A stretch of DNA of 64,000 nucleotides from Mitsuaria chitosanitabida ATCC BAA-476 = NBRC 102408 (GCF_001598255.1 NZ_BCYP01000034.1:60170-124169); one strand, 5' to 3'; positions 35,535-44,798 are shown, numbered from the stretch's first letter. Numbers and translations are program-made. Notes: generated by a model from the sequence alone, not told the origin.

Positions 35535-36767
35535 TTATCGCCGGTTGAGGGAAGTCCCGCGCGCGCGCCGGTCCACCGCCAGTGACACGCCCCAGAAGGC
35601 CAGTCCGCCGAAGGCCAGCACCACCCCGACCCAGCCGGTCGAGGTCCAGCCCAGCCCGGCGGCGATCGCCATCCCGCCCAGCCAGGGCCCCAGCGCGTTG
35701 GCCGCGTTGAAGGCCGAGTGGTTGAGCGCGGCGGCCAGGGTCTGCGCCTCGCCGGCGACGTCCATCAGCCGGGTCTGCAGCACGGTGCCCAGCCCGCCGC
35801 CGCAGCCGATCAGGAAGACCACCGGGATCAGCGTGCCCAGGTGACCCGCCGCGAACGGATACAGCGCCAGCGAGGCGGCGCTCCACAGCAGCAGCCCGCC
35901 GACGGTGGTCATCAACGCGCGGTCCGCCGCCCAGGCGGCGGCGATGGTGCCCGCCGTCATGCCCATGCCGAACACGCTCAGCACCACCGGCAGCATGCCG
36001 GGGCCGGTGCCGGTGACCTCGATCAACGTCGAGCCCAGGTAGGTGTAGACGGCGAACATGCCGCCGAAGCCGATGGTCGCGATGCCCAGCGTCAGCCAGA
36101 CCTGGCGCCGGCCCAGCGCGCCGAGCTCGCGCATCGCACTGGCGCCGGGCTGGACGCGGTCGCGCGGCGCATGCATCGCCACCAGCGCCGCGGTCGTCAG
36201 CGCCAGCACGGCGACGACGCCGAAGCCCCAGCGCCACCCGGCCCACTGCCCCAGCGCGTTGGCCAGCGGCACGCCGACGATGGTGGCCACCGTCAGGCCC
36301 AGCATCATGAAGCTGACCGCGCGGGAGCGCCGCTCCGGCGCGACCATCGAGGCCGCCACCAGCGCGCCGACGCCGAAGTAGGCCCCATGCGGCAGGCCGC
36401 TCAGGAAGCGGAACAGCAGCATCGCGTGGTAGCTGGGCGCGATCGCGCTGAGCACGTTGCCCACGGCGAAGGCCAGCATCAGCAGGATCAGCAGCGTGCG
36501 GCGCGGCACGCGGGCGCCCAGCACCGCCAGCAGCGGCGCGCCCACCACCACGCCCAGCGCGTAGGCGCTGATCACGTGGCCGGCGGTGGGGGCGTCGATG
36601 CCCAGGTCGGGCGCGAAGAACGGAACCAGACTCATGGCCGCGAACTCGGTCGTGCCGATGGCGAAGCCGCCGATGGCCAGCGCCAGCAGGGCCCAGCCGG
36701 TATGGACGCCGGGCGGCAGCGACTCGGCGGAGAGGTCGGAGGCATCGATGGGCGGAGCGGCGGACAT
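35535..36767 (-). CDS. MFS transporter, DHA1 family exporter
   Basis: A 410-residue protein with 12 predicted membrane spans. The N-terminal GGFAIGTTEFAAMSLVPFFAPDLG and the loop LGARVPRRTLL match the DHA1 drug or sugar efflux group (AraJ/YdhP-like). Its substrate is unknown. It lies upstream of lpxO on the same strand with a 91-base gap. A second, related DHA1 exporter is encoded near 41 kb. Confidence 0.88.
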   Translation of the reverse strand: MSAAPPIDASDLSAESLPPGVHTGWALLALAIGGFAIGTTEFAAMSLVPFFAPDLGIDAPTAGHVISAYALGVVVGAPLLAVLGARVPRRTLLILLMLAFAVGNVLSAIAPSYHAMLLFRFLSGLPHGAYFGVGALVAASMVAPERRSRAVSFMMLGLTVATIVGVPLANALGQWAGWRWGFGVVAVLALTTAALVAMHAPRDRVQPGASAMRELGALGRRQVWLTLGIATIGFGGMFAVYTYLGSTLIEVTGTGPGMLPVVLSVFGMGMTAGTIAAAWAADRALMTTVGGLLLWSAASLALYPFAAGHLGTLIPVVFLIGCGGGLGTVLQTRLMDVAGEAQTLAAALNHSAFNAANALGPWLGGMAIAAGLGWTSTGWVGVVLAFGGLAFWGVSLAVDRRARGTSLNRR

Positions 36768-37064
36768 GGGCGGGTGCGGCGGGACGGCGGCGACGGGGCG
36801 AGACGCGGCGATCGCGCCGCCGATCGCCTGCTCGGCAGGAACGACGGAAACGCCGGCCGGTCCGGGGTCGTGGCGGTCGCGCGACGGGTCCGGGGCACAG
36901 GCGTTCAGGGAATGTTCAGCATTCCAACACGTTTCTGACAGCCTGACGGTCGCCAGGGTCGCTGGCCGCCCGCGCGAGGGTGCGCGACGTCGCCGGAACC
37001 GGCGTCCGCCCGCGCTACACTGCGGCCCGTCCCCGCGCCGAGATGGCCGCGGCGGATGTCCGAA
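36768..37064. other. Intergenic region between MFS gene and tRNA-Gly
   Basis: 297 bases. An inverted repeat GGAATG-N5-CATTCC lies at 36909–36925, about 140 bases before the MFS start, and is the best operator candidate. The tRNA promoter should lie in the right half but no clear -35/-10 pair was identified. Confidence 0.35.
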
Positions 37065-37139
37065 GCGGGCGTCGTATAACGGCTATTACCTTGGCTTCCC
37101 AAGCCAATGACGAGGGTTCGACTCCCTTCGCCCGCTCCA
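37065..37139 (+). tRNA. tRNA-Gly (anticodon CCC)
   Basis: A full cloverleaf: the 7-bp acceptor stem (37065–37071 with 37129–37135) is perfect, the anticodon arm TTGGC-TTCCCAA-GCCAA gives anticodon CCC, and the T arm GAGGG-TTCGACT-CCCTT is normal. CCA is encoded at 37137–37139. It reads GGG codons. No integrase or duplicated tRNA end lies next to it. Confidence 0.96.
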
Positions 37140-37248
37140 CCGACCGGTTCCCGGTCGTCGCGTCCACGCCCCCACCCTGATCCGACCGACGTCGCCCGCC
37201 GACGATCCGGCCGCGTCCGCTCGTTCCGCGGCCTGCTGCCCTGCTCCC

Positions 37249-37803
37249 CTATTGCCCGTATCGCGCCGGATCCAGCAGCGCGAGCACGCGTTGCAGCTCG
37301 GCCTGCTCCCGCGGACCGAGGGTGCCGAACTGGCAGCCCAGGTAGGCTTGCTCGCCCGCCAGGAAGGACCGGAAGCCCCGGCGCGACCGCACGTGCAGGT
37401 CGACGACCAGTTCCCCGTGCACATCCAGCGTCAGGCGCACCTGGCGCAGGGTCTGGCCCGGATGGATGCCCCGGCCGAACTCCAACGGCGCCCGCATGCC
37501 GACACCGCCCAGCGACAGGTCGTCCAGGATGAAGTCGCGCGACTTCCCCATCCAGGTGAACGCGGCCCGGAAGGCCGGGCCCAGCGGCACCCCGCGACGA
37601 GGCGTGCTGCGGCGCTCGATCTCGCGTTCGGCGGGCAACTCTCCCGCCTCGGTGGCTTGACCGGTCGTGGCCGACCCGGCGGCCCCCGCGCGGTCGTCGC
37701 CTTCGCCCTCGGCCGTCGCCGGGGCAACCGCCGATCCGTCGGGCAGCCCGGCGTCCGTCTGGGGCGTGGCCTCGGCGCCAGGGGTGGGGTCGATCGGATC
37801 CAT
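37249..37803 (-). CDS. PilZ-domain protein
   Basis: A 184-residue protein. The first ~65 residues are acidic and Ala/Gly/Pro-rich and probably disordered. Residues about 70–180 form a PilZ domain with an Arg-rich lead-in containing RxxxR (RRSTPRRG) and the DLSLGGVGM signature, so c-di-GMP binding is likely. The start at 37803 is chosen for CAGGAG six bases upstream; in-frame starts at 37857 and 37947 exist. It is a second PilZ protein in the window, without the YcgR N-terminal domain and away from the fli genes, so its target is unknown. Confidence 0.85.
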   Translation of the reverse strand: MDPIDPTPGAEATPQTDAGLPDGSAVAPATAEGEGDDRAGAAGSATTGQATEAGELPAEREIERRSTPRRGVPLGPAFRAAFTWMGKSRDFILDDLSLGGVGMRAPLEFGRGIHPGQTLRQVRLTLDVHGELVVDLHVRSRRGFRSFLAGEQAYLGCQFGTLGPREQAELQRVLALLDPARYGQ

Positions 37804-38002
37804 CACGGGCTCCTGCGAGTCGGCGGCGGGTTTCGAGCGGGGGCGGAGCAGGAACATGGGACGGTCGGGATGCGAAGGCTTCGCCTTGTAAGCCGATTCG
37901 CGTCGCCGCGACCTGTCACCACTCGTGTCGAGCGAGAAAAACTTCACGCCGCACGATCGTCGCCGCCCGACCGCCCCGCCGCAAGCCGGTGGCCGTCCCG
38001 GT

Positions 38003-38968
38003 TCAGGGAATCAGCAAGAGCTTGCCGATCGTGGTCCGGCTCTCCATCGCCTCGTGGGCGCGGGCGACCTCGCCGAGCGGGAACTCGCCCCCGACCCGCA
38101 CCTGCAGCTGCCCCGCCTCGATCCAGTCGAACAGCTGCCGCGAGCGCTCACGCAATCGCTGCGTGGTGCGCACGTGGTCCATGAAGACGGGATAGCCGAG
38201 CTTGATGCTGCGCGGCAGCGCCATCACGTCGATCGGCGCCGGGCCGCCCAGCACGGGGCCGAACCAGGCGAAGGTGCCCGCCGGCCGCAAGGCGTCCATC
38301 GAACCCTGGAAGGTCGCCGGGCCCGAGCCGTCGTAGACCACGTGCACGCCGCCGTCGGAGCGTCGGATGACCTCGTCGGCGAAACGGCCCTCCCGGTCGA
38401 CGATCACGTGGTCCGCGCCCGCGGCCTGGGCGGCCCGGACCTTGTCCGCGGAGGACACGCGACCGATCACCGTCCCGCCGCGCAGCTTGATGATCTGCGT
38501 GAGCAGCAGCCCCAGCCCGCCGGCCGCCGCATGGACCAGCGCGATCTCGCCCGGCTGGATCGGATGGAACTCGGTCGCGAAATGGCTGGCGGTCAGGCCC
38601 TGCATCATCACGGCCGCCGCGGTGCGGTCGTCGATCGCGTCCGGCAGTGGCACCAGGGAGGCCGCCGGGACCAGCAGCTTGTCCGCGTAGCTGCCCGGCG
38701 CGTACACCCAGGCCACGCGCCGGCCCGGCACGAGGTCCCGCACGCCCTCGCCCACCGCCAGCACCCGCCCCGCGCCCTCGACGCCCAGCGGCTTCGGGTA
38801 GGCGAACTCGGACCAGAAGCCGCCGCGCCGCACGCCGATGTCCATGAAGTTGACACCGGCGGCCGCCACCTCGACCAGCACCTGTCCCGGCCCCGGCACG
38901 GGGTCGGGACGTGCCAGCCAGTCCATCACTTCCGGTCCGCCGGGCCGGGTCATCACCATGGCTTTCAT
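38003..38968 (-). CDS. Zinc-independent quinone oxidoreductase (MDR family, QOR-like)
   Basis: A 321-residue NAD(P)H-dependent reductase: a GroES-like N-terminal domain (VAAAGVNFMDIGVRRG) and a Rossmann domain with HAAAGGLGLLLTQIIKLRG. The zinc-binding cysteines of alcohol dehydrogenases are missing, as in quinone oxidoreductases. It is encoded 77 bases downstream of a TetR gene on the same strand, with a matching operator-like site in the gap, suggesting induction by a reactive compound. Confidence 0.92.
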   Translation of the reverse strand: MKAMVMTRPGGPEVMDWLARPDPVPGPGQVLVEVAAAGVNFMDIGVRRGGFWSEFAYPKPLGVEGAGRVLAVGEGVRDLVPGRRVAWVYAPGSYADKLLVPAASLVPLPDAIDDRTAAAVMMQGLTASHFATEFHPIQPGEIALVHAAAGGLGLLLTQIIKLRGGTVIGRVSSADKVRAAQAAGADHVIVDREGRFADEVIRRSDGGVHVVYDGSGPATFQGSMDALRPAGTFAWFGPVLGGPAPIDVMALPRSIKLGYPVFMDHVRTTQRLRERSRQLFDWIEAGQLQVRVGGEFPLGEVARAHEAMESRTTIGKLLLIP

Positions 38969-38982
38969 CGTGGGCTCCTTTA

Positions 38983-39004
38983 CTTGAACAATCGTTCCAC
39001 AATA
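38983..39004. promoter_or_regulatory. Putative TetR operator upstream of the quinone oxidoreductase gene
   Basis: CTTGAACAATCGTTCCACAA is an imperfect inverted repeat ending at 39002. It shares 15 of 20 positions with a site in front of the tetR gene, including the block CGTTCCACAA. It starts about 15 bases before the oxidoreductase start codon. Confidence 0.55.
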
Positions 39005-39045
39005 GAGAAAAAGAAGGGGCGCCACCAAGGCACCCCGCGGAAGAA

Positions 39046-39621
39046 TTACTTGAGCGCCTGCAGCGACAGCCGCGCCATCGCGCGCAGTTCGGTGTCGCCG
39101 GCGCCGCCGCGCGCGGCCAGCCGCAGCGCGGCGATGTTGGCGATCAGGAAGGCCATCGCGTGATGCGCCTCCAGCGTCCCGGCCAGCTCGCCGTCGACCT
39201 GCGCCTGCCGGATCTTCTCGACCAGCAGCGCCCGCATGGCGCGACCGCCCGCCTCGCGGATGCGGGCCAGCTCGGGGCTGCCTTCGCTGTCGCTGCCGAA
39301 CTCGGCGACGCAGCTCACGCCCAGACAAGGCAGGCGCGCCTGCGTCACGACGCGCTTCATCATCCGTTCGATGCCGGCCATCGCGCTGTCGCCGCCCTGA
39401 AGCGCCGTGATGTGCGCGGTGGTCTCGGTCTGCGCGTAGCGCTCGAGCGCGCGGCAGTACAGCGGCCACTTGCCGCCGAAGGTGTTGTAGAGGCTCTGCT
39501 TCCCGATCTGCATGGCCTCGGTGAGCATCTCCGCGGACGCGCCGGCATAGCCGTGATCGCGGAACACGGCCACTGCGGCGTCCAGCGCCTCGTCGGGATC
39601 GAACAGCTTGGGTCTTGCCAT
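39046..39621 (-). CDS. TetR/AcrR-family transcriptional regulator
   Basis: A 191-residue repressor. The N-terminal helix-turn-helix is clear (ALDAAVAVFRDHGYAGASAE; IGKQSLYNTFGGKWPLY), and the C-terminal ligand domain is helical. The ATG at 39621 gives the usual MARPKLFDPDEAL start. It probably represses itself and the quinone oxidoreductase that follows, judged by the shared sites. Confidence 0.92.
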   Translation of the reverse strand: MARPKLFDPDEALDAAVAVFRDHGYAGASAEMLTEAMQIGKQSLYNTFGGKWPLYCRALERYAQTETTAHITALQGGDSAMAGIERMMKRVVTQARLPCLGVSCVAEFGSDSEGSPELARIREAGGRAMRALLVEKIRQAQVDGELAGTLEAHHAMAFLIANIAALRLAARGGAGDTELRAMARLSLQALK

Positions 39622-39640
39622 GGCCGCGACTGTAGCCGTT

Positions 39641-39663
39641 ATTGGAATGACCGTTCCACAAAT
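39641..39663. promoter_or_regulatory. Putative TetR operator upstream of tetR
   Basis: TGGAATGACCGTTCCA (39643–39658) is a near-perfect 16-base inverted repeat, extended by CAA to match the site near 38990. It ends the 5' region of tetR about 20 bases before its ATG, suited to self-repression. Confidence 0.6.
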
Positions 39664-39774
39664 GAGGAGATGAAGAGCCTCCACCCGCGGAGGCTCGTCG
39701 GCGCGACGCATCACCGCGCCGGCATCACCGCGCGCGGTGGACGCCCGCTCGGGCGCGGACGTCCGTGGGCGCGC

Positions 39775-40614
39775 TCAGTCCCAGGCCGGCGCGAAGTCCG
39801 GATTGGCCAGGCGCTCGCCGCGGTCCAGCGTGGCGATGCGGGCCATGTCCGCATCGTCCAGGCGCAGGCGCGGGGCGTCCAGGTTGGCCGCCTGGTTGGC
39901 CGGCCGGGTCGACGAGGGGATCACGGAGAAGCCCTGCTGCAACAGCCAGGCCAGCGACACGTTCGCGGCCGACGTGCCGTGCTTGGCGGCGATGTCCAGC
40001 ATCACCGGCTCGGTCATGACCTTGCCGTAGGCCAGCGGCATGTAGGCGGTCAGGTGCAGGCCCAGCGACCTCGCGGCCTCGACGACGGCGCGGTTCTGCA
40101 GGAACGGGTGGATCTCGACCTGGTTGGTCGCCAGCTCGCCGGCACCGACCAGCGCCACCGCTTCCCGCATCTGCGCGACGGTGAAGTTCGACAGACCGAT
40201 CGCGCGCGTCAGCCCCAGTTGCCGGGCCTCGATCAGCGCGTCCAGCGTCTCCTTCAGCGCCACCGCGTTGCCCGGCGAGGGCCAGTGGATCAGCGTCAGG
40301 TCGACGGCGTCCATGCGCAGCTTGCGCAGGCTCTCGCGCAGGCTGGGGATCAGGCGGTCGGCGCTCAGCGACTCGATCCAGATCTTGGTCGTGACGAAGA
40401 TCTGTTCACGCGGCACGCCGCTCTCGGCGATGGCCTGGCCGACCTCGGCCTCGTTGCCGTAGATCTGCGCCGTGTCGATGTGGCGGTAGCCCAGTCGCAG
40501 GCCGCTCCTGACGGCGTCGATCACGGTCCGGCCCTGCAGGCGGAAGGTGCCCAGGCCCAGCGCGGTCATCGGGATGCCGACATCGGCGCGGGGGGCGGTG
40601 GAGGTGTGGTTCAT
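39775..40614 (-). CDS. dkgB: Aldo/keto reductase, 2,5-diketo-D-gluconate reductase B-like
   Basis: A 279-residue AKR with the catalytic set visible: D and Y in YRHIDTAQIYGNE, K in FVTTKIW and H in LTLIHWPSP; the C-terminal NADPH site reads VIPSSTRPANQAANLDA. DkgB reduces 2,5-diketogluconate and small aldehydes such as methylglyoxal. It lies 73 bases after an MFS gene on the same strand with a LysR gene divergent to them. In E. coli dkgB also neighbours a LysR gene (yafC). Confidence 0.9.
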   Translation of the reverse strand: MNHTSTAPRADVGIPMTALGLGTFRLQGRTVIDAVRSGLRLGYRHIDTAQIYGNEAEVGQAIAESGVPREQIFVTTKIWIESLSADRLIPSLRESLRKLRMDAVDLTLIHWPSPGNAVALKETLDALIEARQLGLTRAIGLSNFTVAQMREAVALVGAGELATNQVEIHPFLQNRAVVEAARSLGLHLTAYMPLAYGKVMTEPVMLDIAAKHGTSAANVSLAWLLQQGFSVIPSSTRPANQAANLDAPRLRLDDADMARIATLDRGERLANPDFAPAWD

Positions 40615-40687
40615 CGGGAACTCCAGGGAGACATCAGGACGTGGGAGGCGGCGCGCGGTGGCGCCGCACGGGGGGAAGCGAGGGCGC

Positions 40688-41896
40688 TCAGTGGCCGACG
40701 GCGATCGGCGCCGCGCCGGCCGCGCGCTTGGGCAGCGGATGGCGGCGGTCCAGGCGGCCGGCCAGCACGGTCAACGCGAAGGCGCCCAGCACGACGATCG
40801 CGCCGATCCAGGGGGTGTGGATCAGGCCCAGGTGCTCGACGATCAGGCCGCCCCCCCAGGCGCCGGCCGCGATGCCGACGTTGAAGGCGGCGATGTTCAG
40901 GCCCGAGGCGACGTCGACCGCCTTGGGCGCATGCGCCTCGGCCTGCTGCACGACGTAGACCTGCAGGCCGGGCACGTTGCCGAAGGCGAAGGCGCCCCAG
41001 GCCAGCACCGTCAGCACGGCGGCGATCGGCGAGTGCGCGGTGACGCTGAGCACGAACAGCACGGCGGCCAGGCCCAGGAAGATCAGCTTGAGCGCGCCGA
41101 CGGGGCCGCGCCGGTCCGCGAGCTTGCCGCCCCAGACATTGCCCACGGCGACCGACACGCCGTAGACCAGCAGCACCAGGCTGACGCCGTTGGCGGAGAT
41201 GCCGCTGATCTGCTGGAGGATGGGCGCGAGGTAGGTGAAGGCGATGAAGGAACCGCCGTAGCCGACGGCCGTCATCGCGTAGACCAGCAGCAGGCGCGGC
41301 TGGCGCAGCGGCTCCAGCTGGTGCAGCAGGCTGGCGGGCGCGGGCTGGGCCAGCTTGCGCGGCACGAAGACGAGGCTGGCGACGAAGGCGACCAGGCCCA
41401 GCGCGGCGACGGCCAGGAAGGTGGCGCGCCAGCCGAAGTGCTGGCCCACGAAGGTGCCCAGCGGCACGCCGGTCACCAGGGCGACGGTCAGGCCGGAGAA
41501 CATGGTGGCGATGGCGCTGGCGGCCTTCTCGCGCGGGACCAGGCTGGTGGCGATGGTCGAGCCGATGGAGAAGAACACGCCGTGCGCCAGCCCGGTCAGC
41601 ACGCGGGCGACCACCAGCGCGCCGTAGCCCGGCGCGAGCCACGCCAGCAGGTTGCCGGCGGTGAACAGCAGCATCAGCGCGAGCAGCAGCTGCTTGCGCG
41701 GCCAGCGGCCCGACAGCGCGGTGAGCACCGGCGCGCCGATGGCGACGCCCAGGGCGTAGAGCGAGACCAGCAGGCCCGCCGACGGCAGGCTCACGCCCAG
41801 GTCGGCGGCCATGGTGGGGATCAGGCCCACGATGACGAATTCGGTGGTCCCGATGGCGAAGGCGCTGACGGTCAGCGCCCACAGGGCGATGGGCAT
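40688..41896 (-). CDS. MFS transporter, DHA1 family exporter
   Basis: A 402-residue, 12-span protein with the motif ALSGRWPRKQLL after span 2 and FAIGTTEFVIVGLIPTMAADLG at the start, typical of DHA1 efflux proteins such as YdhP/NepI. It forms an operon with the aldo/keto reductase and is divergent from a LysR regulator, which suggests joint induction. The substrate cannot be read from the sequence. Confidence 0.9.
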   Translation of the reverse strand: MPIALWALTVSAFAIGTTEFVIVGLIPTMAADLGVSLPSAGLLVSLYALGVAIGAPVLTALSGRWPRKQLLLALMLLFTAGNLLAWLAPGYGALVVARVLTGLAHGVFFSIGSTIATSLVPREKAASAIATMFSGLTVALVTGVPLGTFVGQHFGWRATFLAVAALGLVAFVASLVFVPRKLAQPAPASLLHQLEPLRQPRLLLVYAMTAVGYGGSFIAFTYLAPILQQISGISANGVSLVLLVYGVSVAVGNVWGGKLADRRGPVGALKLIFLGLAAVLFVLSVTAHSPIAAVLTVLAWGAFAFGNVPGLQVYVVQQAEAHAPKAVDVASGLNIAAFNVGIAAGAWGGGLIVEHLGLIHTPWIGAIVVLGAFALTVLAGRLDRRHPLPKRAAGAAPIAVGH

Positions 41897-42062
41897 GATG
41901 AGGATTCCTGCGGTGAGGTGGCGATGGGCGCCAGTGTGCGCATTCGCGACTTGCGGAAAAAGCCTCGACTGACCAAATGATTCTTGCCTTCAACGCAAAT
42001 ATGATGCGGCGATCCCAGCAACAGGGCCGAGACAGCCCCCCGCACAGAAACGGAGCCATGCG
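41897..42062. promoter_or_regulatory. Divergent MFS–dkgB / lysR control region
   Basis: 166 bases between divergent starts. A relatively AT-rich stretch (about 41950–42010) is the likely binding and promoter area for the LysR protein. No single T-N11-A box stands out. Confidence 0.45.
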
Positions 42063-42962
42063 ATGAAGAGCACCCTCGACGAGCTCGCCGTCCTCGCCGC
42101 CATCGTGGACGCGGGCTCCATCAGCGCCGCGTCGGAGCAGCTCGGGCAGACGGTCTCCGCCGTCAGCCGCGCGCTGAGCCGGCTCGAGCAGAAGCTGGGC
42201 ACGACGCTGATGCGGCGCTCGACGCGCCGGCTGGAGCTGACCGAGGAGGGCCAGTTCTTCCTGTCCCGCGCGCGCAAGGTCCTCGCATCGGTCGAGGAGG
42301 CGGAAGAGCAGCTCGCGCTGCGCCGCGACCAGCCGGCCGGGCGGCTGCGCATCAATGCCGCCTCCCCCTTCATGCTGCATGTGCTGGTGCCGCTGATCGG
42401 CGGTTTCCGCGAGCGCTTCCCGCAGATCGAGCTGGAGCTCAACAGCAGCGACCAGATCATCGACCTGCTGGAACAGCGCACCGATGTCGCGCTGCGCATC
42501 GGCACGCTGGCCGATTCCTCGCTGCACGCGCGGCCGCTGGGCAGCTTCCGCCTCAAGGTGCTGGCGAGCCCGGCCTACCTGGCCGCGCACGGCCGGCCGA
42601 CCCGGGTCGAGCAGTTGAGCGCCCATCAGCTGCTGGGCTTCACCGCGCCGGAGAGCCTCAACACCTGGCCGTTGCGCTGGTCCGGCGGCGAGGGCTATGC
42701 CATCGCCGCGACGCTGAGCGCCTCCAGCGGCGAGACCCTGCGGCAGCTCGCGATCGCGGGCCAGGGGCTGGTGTCGCTGTCGGACTTCATGACGGCGCAG
42801 GACCGGGCCGACGGGACGCTGGTGCAGGTGCTGGCCTCCCACACCGTCGACACCCGCCAGCCGGTGCACGCGGTCTATTACCGCAACACCGCGCTGGCCT
42901 CGCGCATCAGCTGCTTCCTGGACTACCTGGCCGAGCGGATGGCCGCCTTGCCAGGGTCCTGA
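42063..42962 (+). CDS. LysR-family transcriptional regulator
   Basis: A 299-residue regulator: winged HTH at the N-terminus (SISAASEQLGQTVSAVSRALSRLEQKLG) and a periplasmic-binding-like effector domain (about 90–295). It resembles the AaeR/YafC-like group. Its position divergent from the MFS–dkgB operon suggests it controls that operon and itself. Confidence 0.93.
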   Translation: MKSTLDELAVLAAIVDAGSISAASEQLGQTVSAVSRALSRLEQKLGTTLMRRSTRRLELTEEGQFFLSRARKVLASVEEAEEQLALRRDQPAGRLRINAASPFMLHVLVPLIGGFRERFPQIELELNSSDQIIDLLEQRTDVALRIGTLADSSLHARPLGSFRLKVLASPAYLAAHGRPTRVEQLSAHQLLGFTAPESLNTWPLRWSGGEGYAIAATLSASSGETLRQLAIAGQGLVSLSDFMTAQDRADGTLVQVLASHTVDTRQPVHAVYYRNTALASRISCFLDYLAERMAALPGS

Positions 42963-43109
42963 GACCGAGCCACCGACAAGTCTGACCAAGGACTGGGAAT
43001 GACCCACCTCTTGATGCGATTCGCCCCGCCCACTCCTGCAGATCGGCGGCATGGCGGTTTCCGGGCCGTGACGGAAGCATGCCGGCTTCTTTCATTCCGG
43101 AGCTCCCCC

Positions 43110-44783
43110 ATGTCCCGCTCGCCCTCCTCCACCGTCGCGCGCGCGCTGCGGCCGACGGTCCTGTCGCTCTGCGGCCTGCTCGCGGTCGCGGGGCCTGCCA
43201 CCGCCGCCGACGCCCCCGCCGGCGGCTACGTGCTGAAGCAGTCCGTGCTGACCGCCGACGAGGCCCGCCTCACCAGCGGCCCGGTCATGACGGCGATCAA
43301 GCGGGCCATCGCGACCCGGCCCAACGACCAGGTCGAGGCCATCGTCCCGAACCGCGCCGCCAACCCCGCCAACGTCCAGCGCGTCGAGCGCCTGATGTCC
43401 CAGGCCGACTGGGAGTTCCTGTTCCCGCTGCGCGCCCCGGAGTACACCTACGGGGGCTTCCTGCGCGCGATCGGGAAGTTCCCCGCGGTCTGCGGCGACT
43501 ATGCCGACGGCCGTGACGCCGACGCGATCTGCCGCAAGGCGCTGGCGACGATGTTCGCCCACTTCGCCCAGGAGACCGGCGCGCACGAGAGCTACCGGCC
43601 CGAGCCGGAATGGCGCCAGGGCCTGCGCTGGGTGCGCGAGATGGGCTGGACCGAGGACATGCGCGGCGGCTACAACGGCGAGTGCAATCCCGGCACCTGG
43701 CAAGGCAAGACCTGGCCCTGCGGCACCTTCGGCAACGGCGAGTACAAGAGCTACTTCGGCCGCGGCGCCAAGCAGCTGTCCTACAACTACAACTACGGGC
43801 CCTTCTCGCTGGCGATGTTCGGGACCGTGCGCACGCTGCTGGACCAGCCGGAGCGCGTCGCCGACACCTGGCTGAACCTGGCCAGCGCCGTCTTCTTCTA
43901 CATGTACCCGCAGCCGCCCAAGCCGCCGATGCTGTTCGTCGTCGACGGCACCTGGCAGCCCAACGCGCGCGACCTGCAGAACGGCCTCAAGCCGGGCTTC
44001 GGCGTGACCACGCAGATCATCAACGGCGGCGTCGAATGCGGTGGCTCGGTGGAGGTGGCGCAATCGCTGAACCGGATCAGCTACTACCGTTCGTTCGCGG
44101 CCCACTTCAAGGTGCCGGTCCCGGCGGACGAGGTGCTGGGCTGCAAGGGCATGAAGCAGTTCGACGAGGGCGGCGCGGGCGCCACGCCCACCTACTGGGA
44201 ACAGGACTACAGCTGGGTCCCCGCGAATCCGGAGGGGCGCAGCTATGCCTGCAAGCTGGTGGGCTACCAGACGCCGCACTCGGCCTTGACCCCCGGCGAC
44301 TACGCGGCCTGCGTCAAGTCGCACTTCCCGGACCTCACGATCGTCGACGACCGCGTGCAGACCTGGGGCAGCAATGACCGCAAGGGCACGTTGGGAACGG
44401 TCTACGAGTACCGCAATCCCTACAGCCGCCAGACCGAGTACTTCAGCCTGCAGGGCCTGGGCGGCGACGGACGCTACTGGTACTTCCCCATCGACCGGAG
44501 CAACAACCTCCACTGGGTCTACCTCGGCCTGGACAAGACCGAGGCCCTGGCCGCCAACGGCCGCATCGCCGCGCTCAAATCCTGGGGCGCCAACGATCGG
44601 AAGGCCGCGATCGGGGACCGCTTCCGCTACCTGAACCCGTACAAGCCGGGCATGCCACTGGAGGTCTACGAGCTCCGCGCCACCGGCTCGGACGGAAGGT
44701 ACTGGTACTTCCCGACGACGACCGCCAGCAACTCCTTCTGGACCTACGTCGGCCCGGCGCTGACGACCGCCCCGACGCGCTGA
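43110..44783 (+). CDS. Secreted GH19 chitinase with two C-terminal repeat modules
   Basis: A 557-residue protein from the ATG at 43110. A signal peptide is clear (hydrophobic 14–30, cut near ATAADA at 31–35). The GH19 domain (about 90–385) has catalytic acid E155 in AHFAQETGA and general base E177 in RWVREMG, with the same 22-residue spacing as the classic pair, plus YFGRGAKQLSYNYNYG. The last ~145 residues hold two similar ~65-residue modules, each with WG(S/A)NDRK and DGRYWYFP, perhaps for binding substrate. It cleaves chitin or related beta-1,4-GlcNAc polymers outside the cell. Confidence 0.92.
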   Translation: MSRSPSSTVARALRPTVLSLCGLLAVAGPATAADAPAGGYVLKQSVLTADEARLTSGPVMTAIKRAIATRPNDQVEAIVPNRAANPANVQRVERLMSQADWEFLFPLRAPEYTYGGFLRAIGKFPAVCGDYADGRDADAICRKALATMFAHFAQETGAHESYRPEPEWRQGLRWVREMGWTEDMRGGYNGECNPGTWQGKTWPCGTFGNGEYKSYFGRGAKQLSYNYNYGPFSLAMFGTVRTLLDQPERVADTWLNLASAVFFYMYPQPPKPPMLFVVDGTWQPNARDLQNGLKPGFGVTTQIINGGVECGGSVEVAQSLNRISYYRSFAAHFKVPVPADEVLGCKGMKQFDEGGAGATPTYWEQDYSWVPANPEGRSYACKLVGYQTPHSALTPGDYAACVKSHFPDLTIVDDRVQTWGSNDRKGTLGTVYEYRNPYSRQTEYFSLQGLGGDGRYWYFPIDRSNNLHWVYLGLDKTEALAANGRIAALKSWGANDRKAAIGDRFRYLNPYKPGMPLEVYELRATGSDGRYWYFPTTTASNSFWTYVGPALTTAPTR

Positions 44784-44798
44784 GCCCGGGGCCGGGGA

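Noticed and set aside
37065..37250. Possible integration site at the tRNA-Gly end
   Set aside because: No integrase, prophage gene or second copy of the tRNA 3' end was seen nearby.
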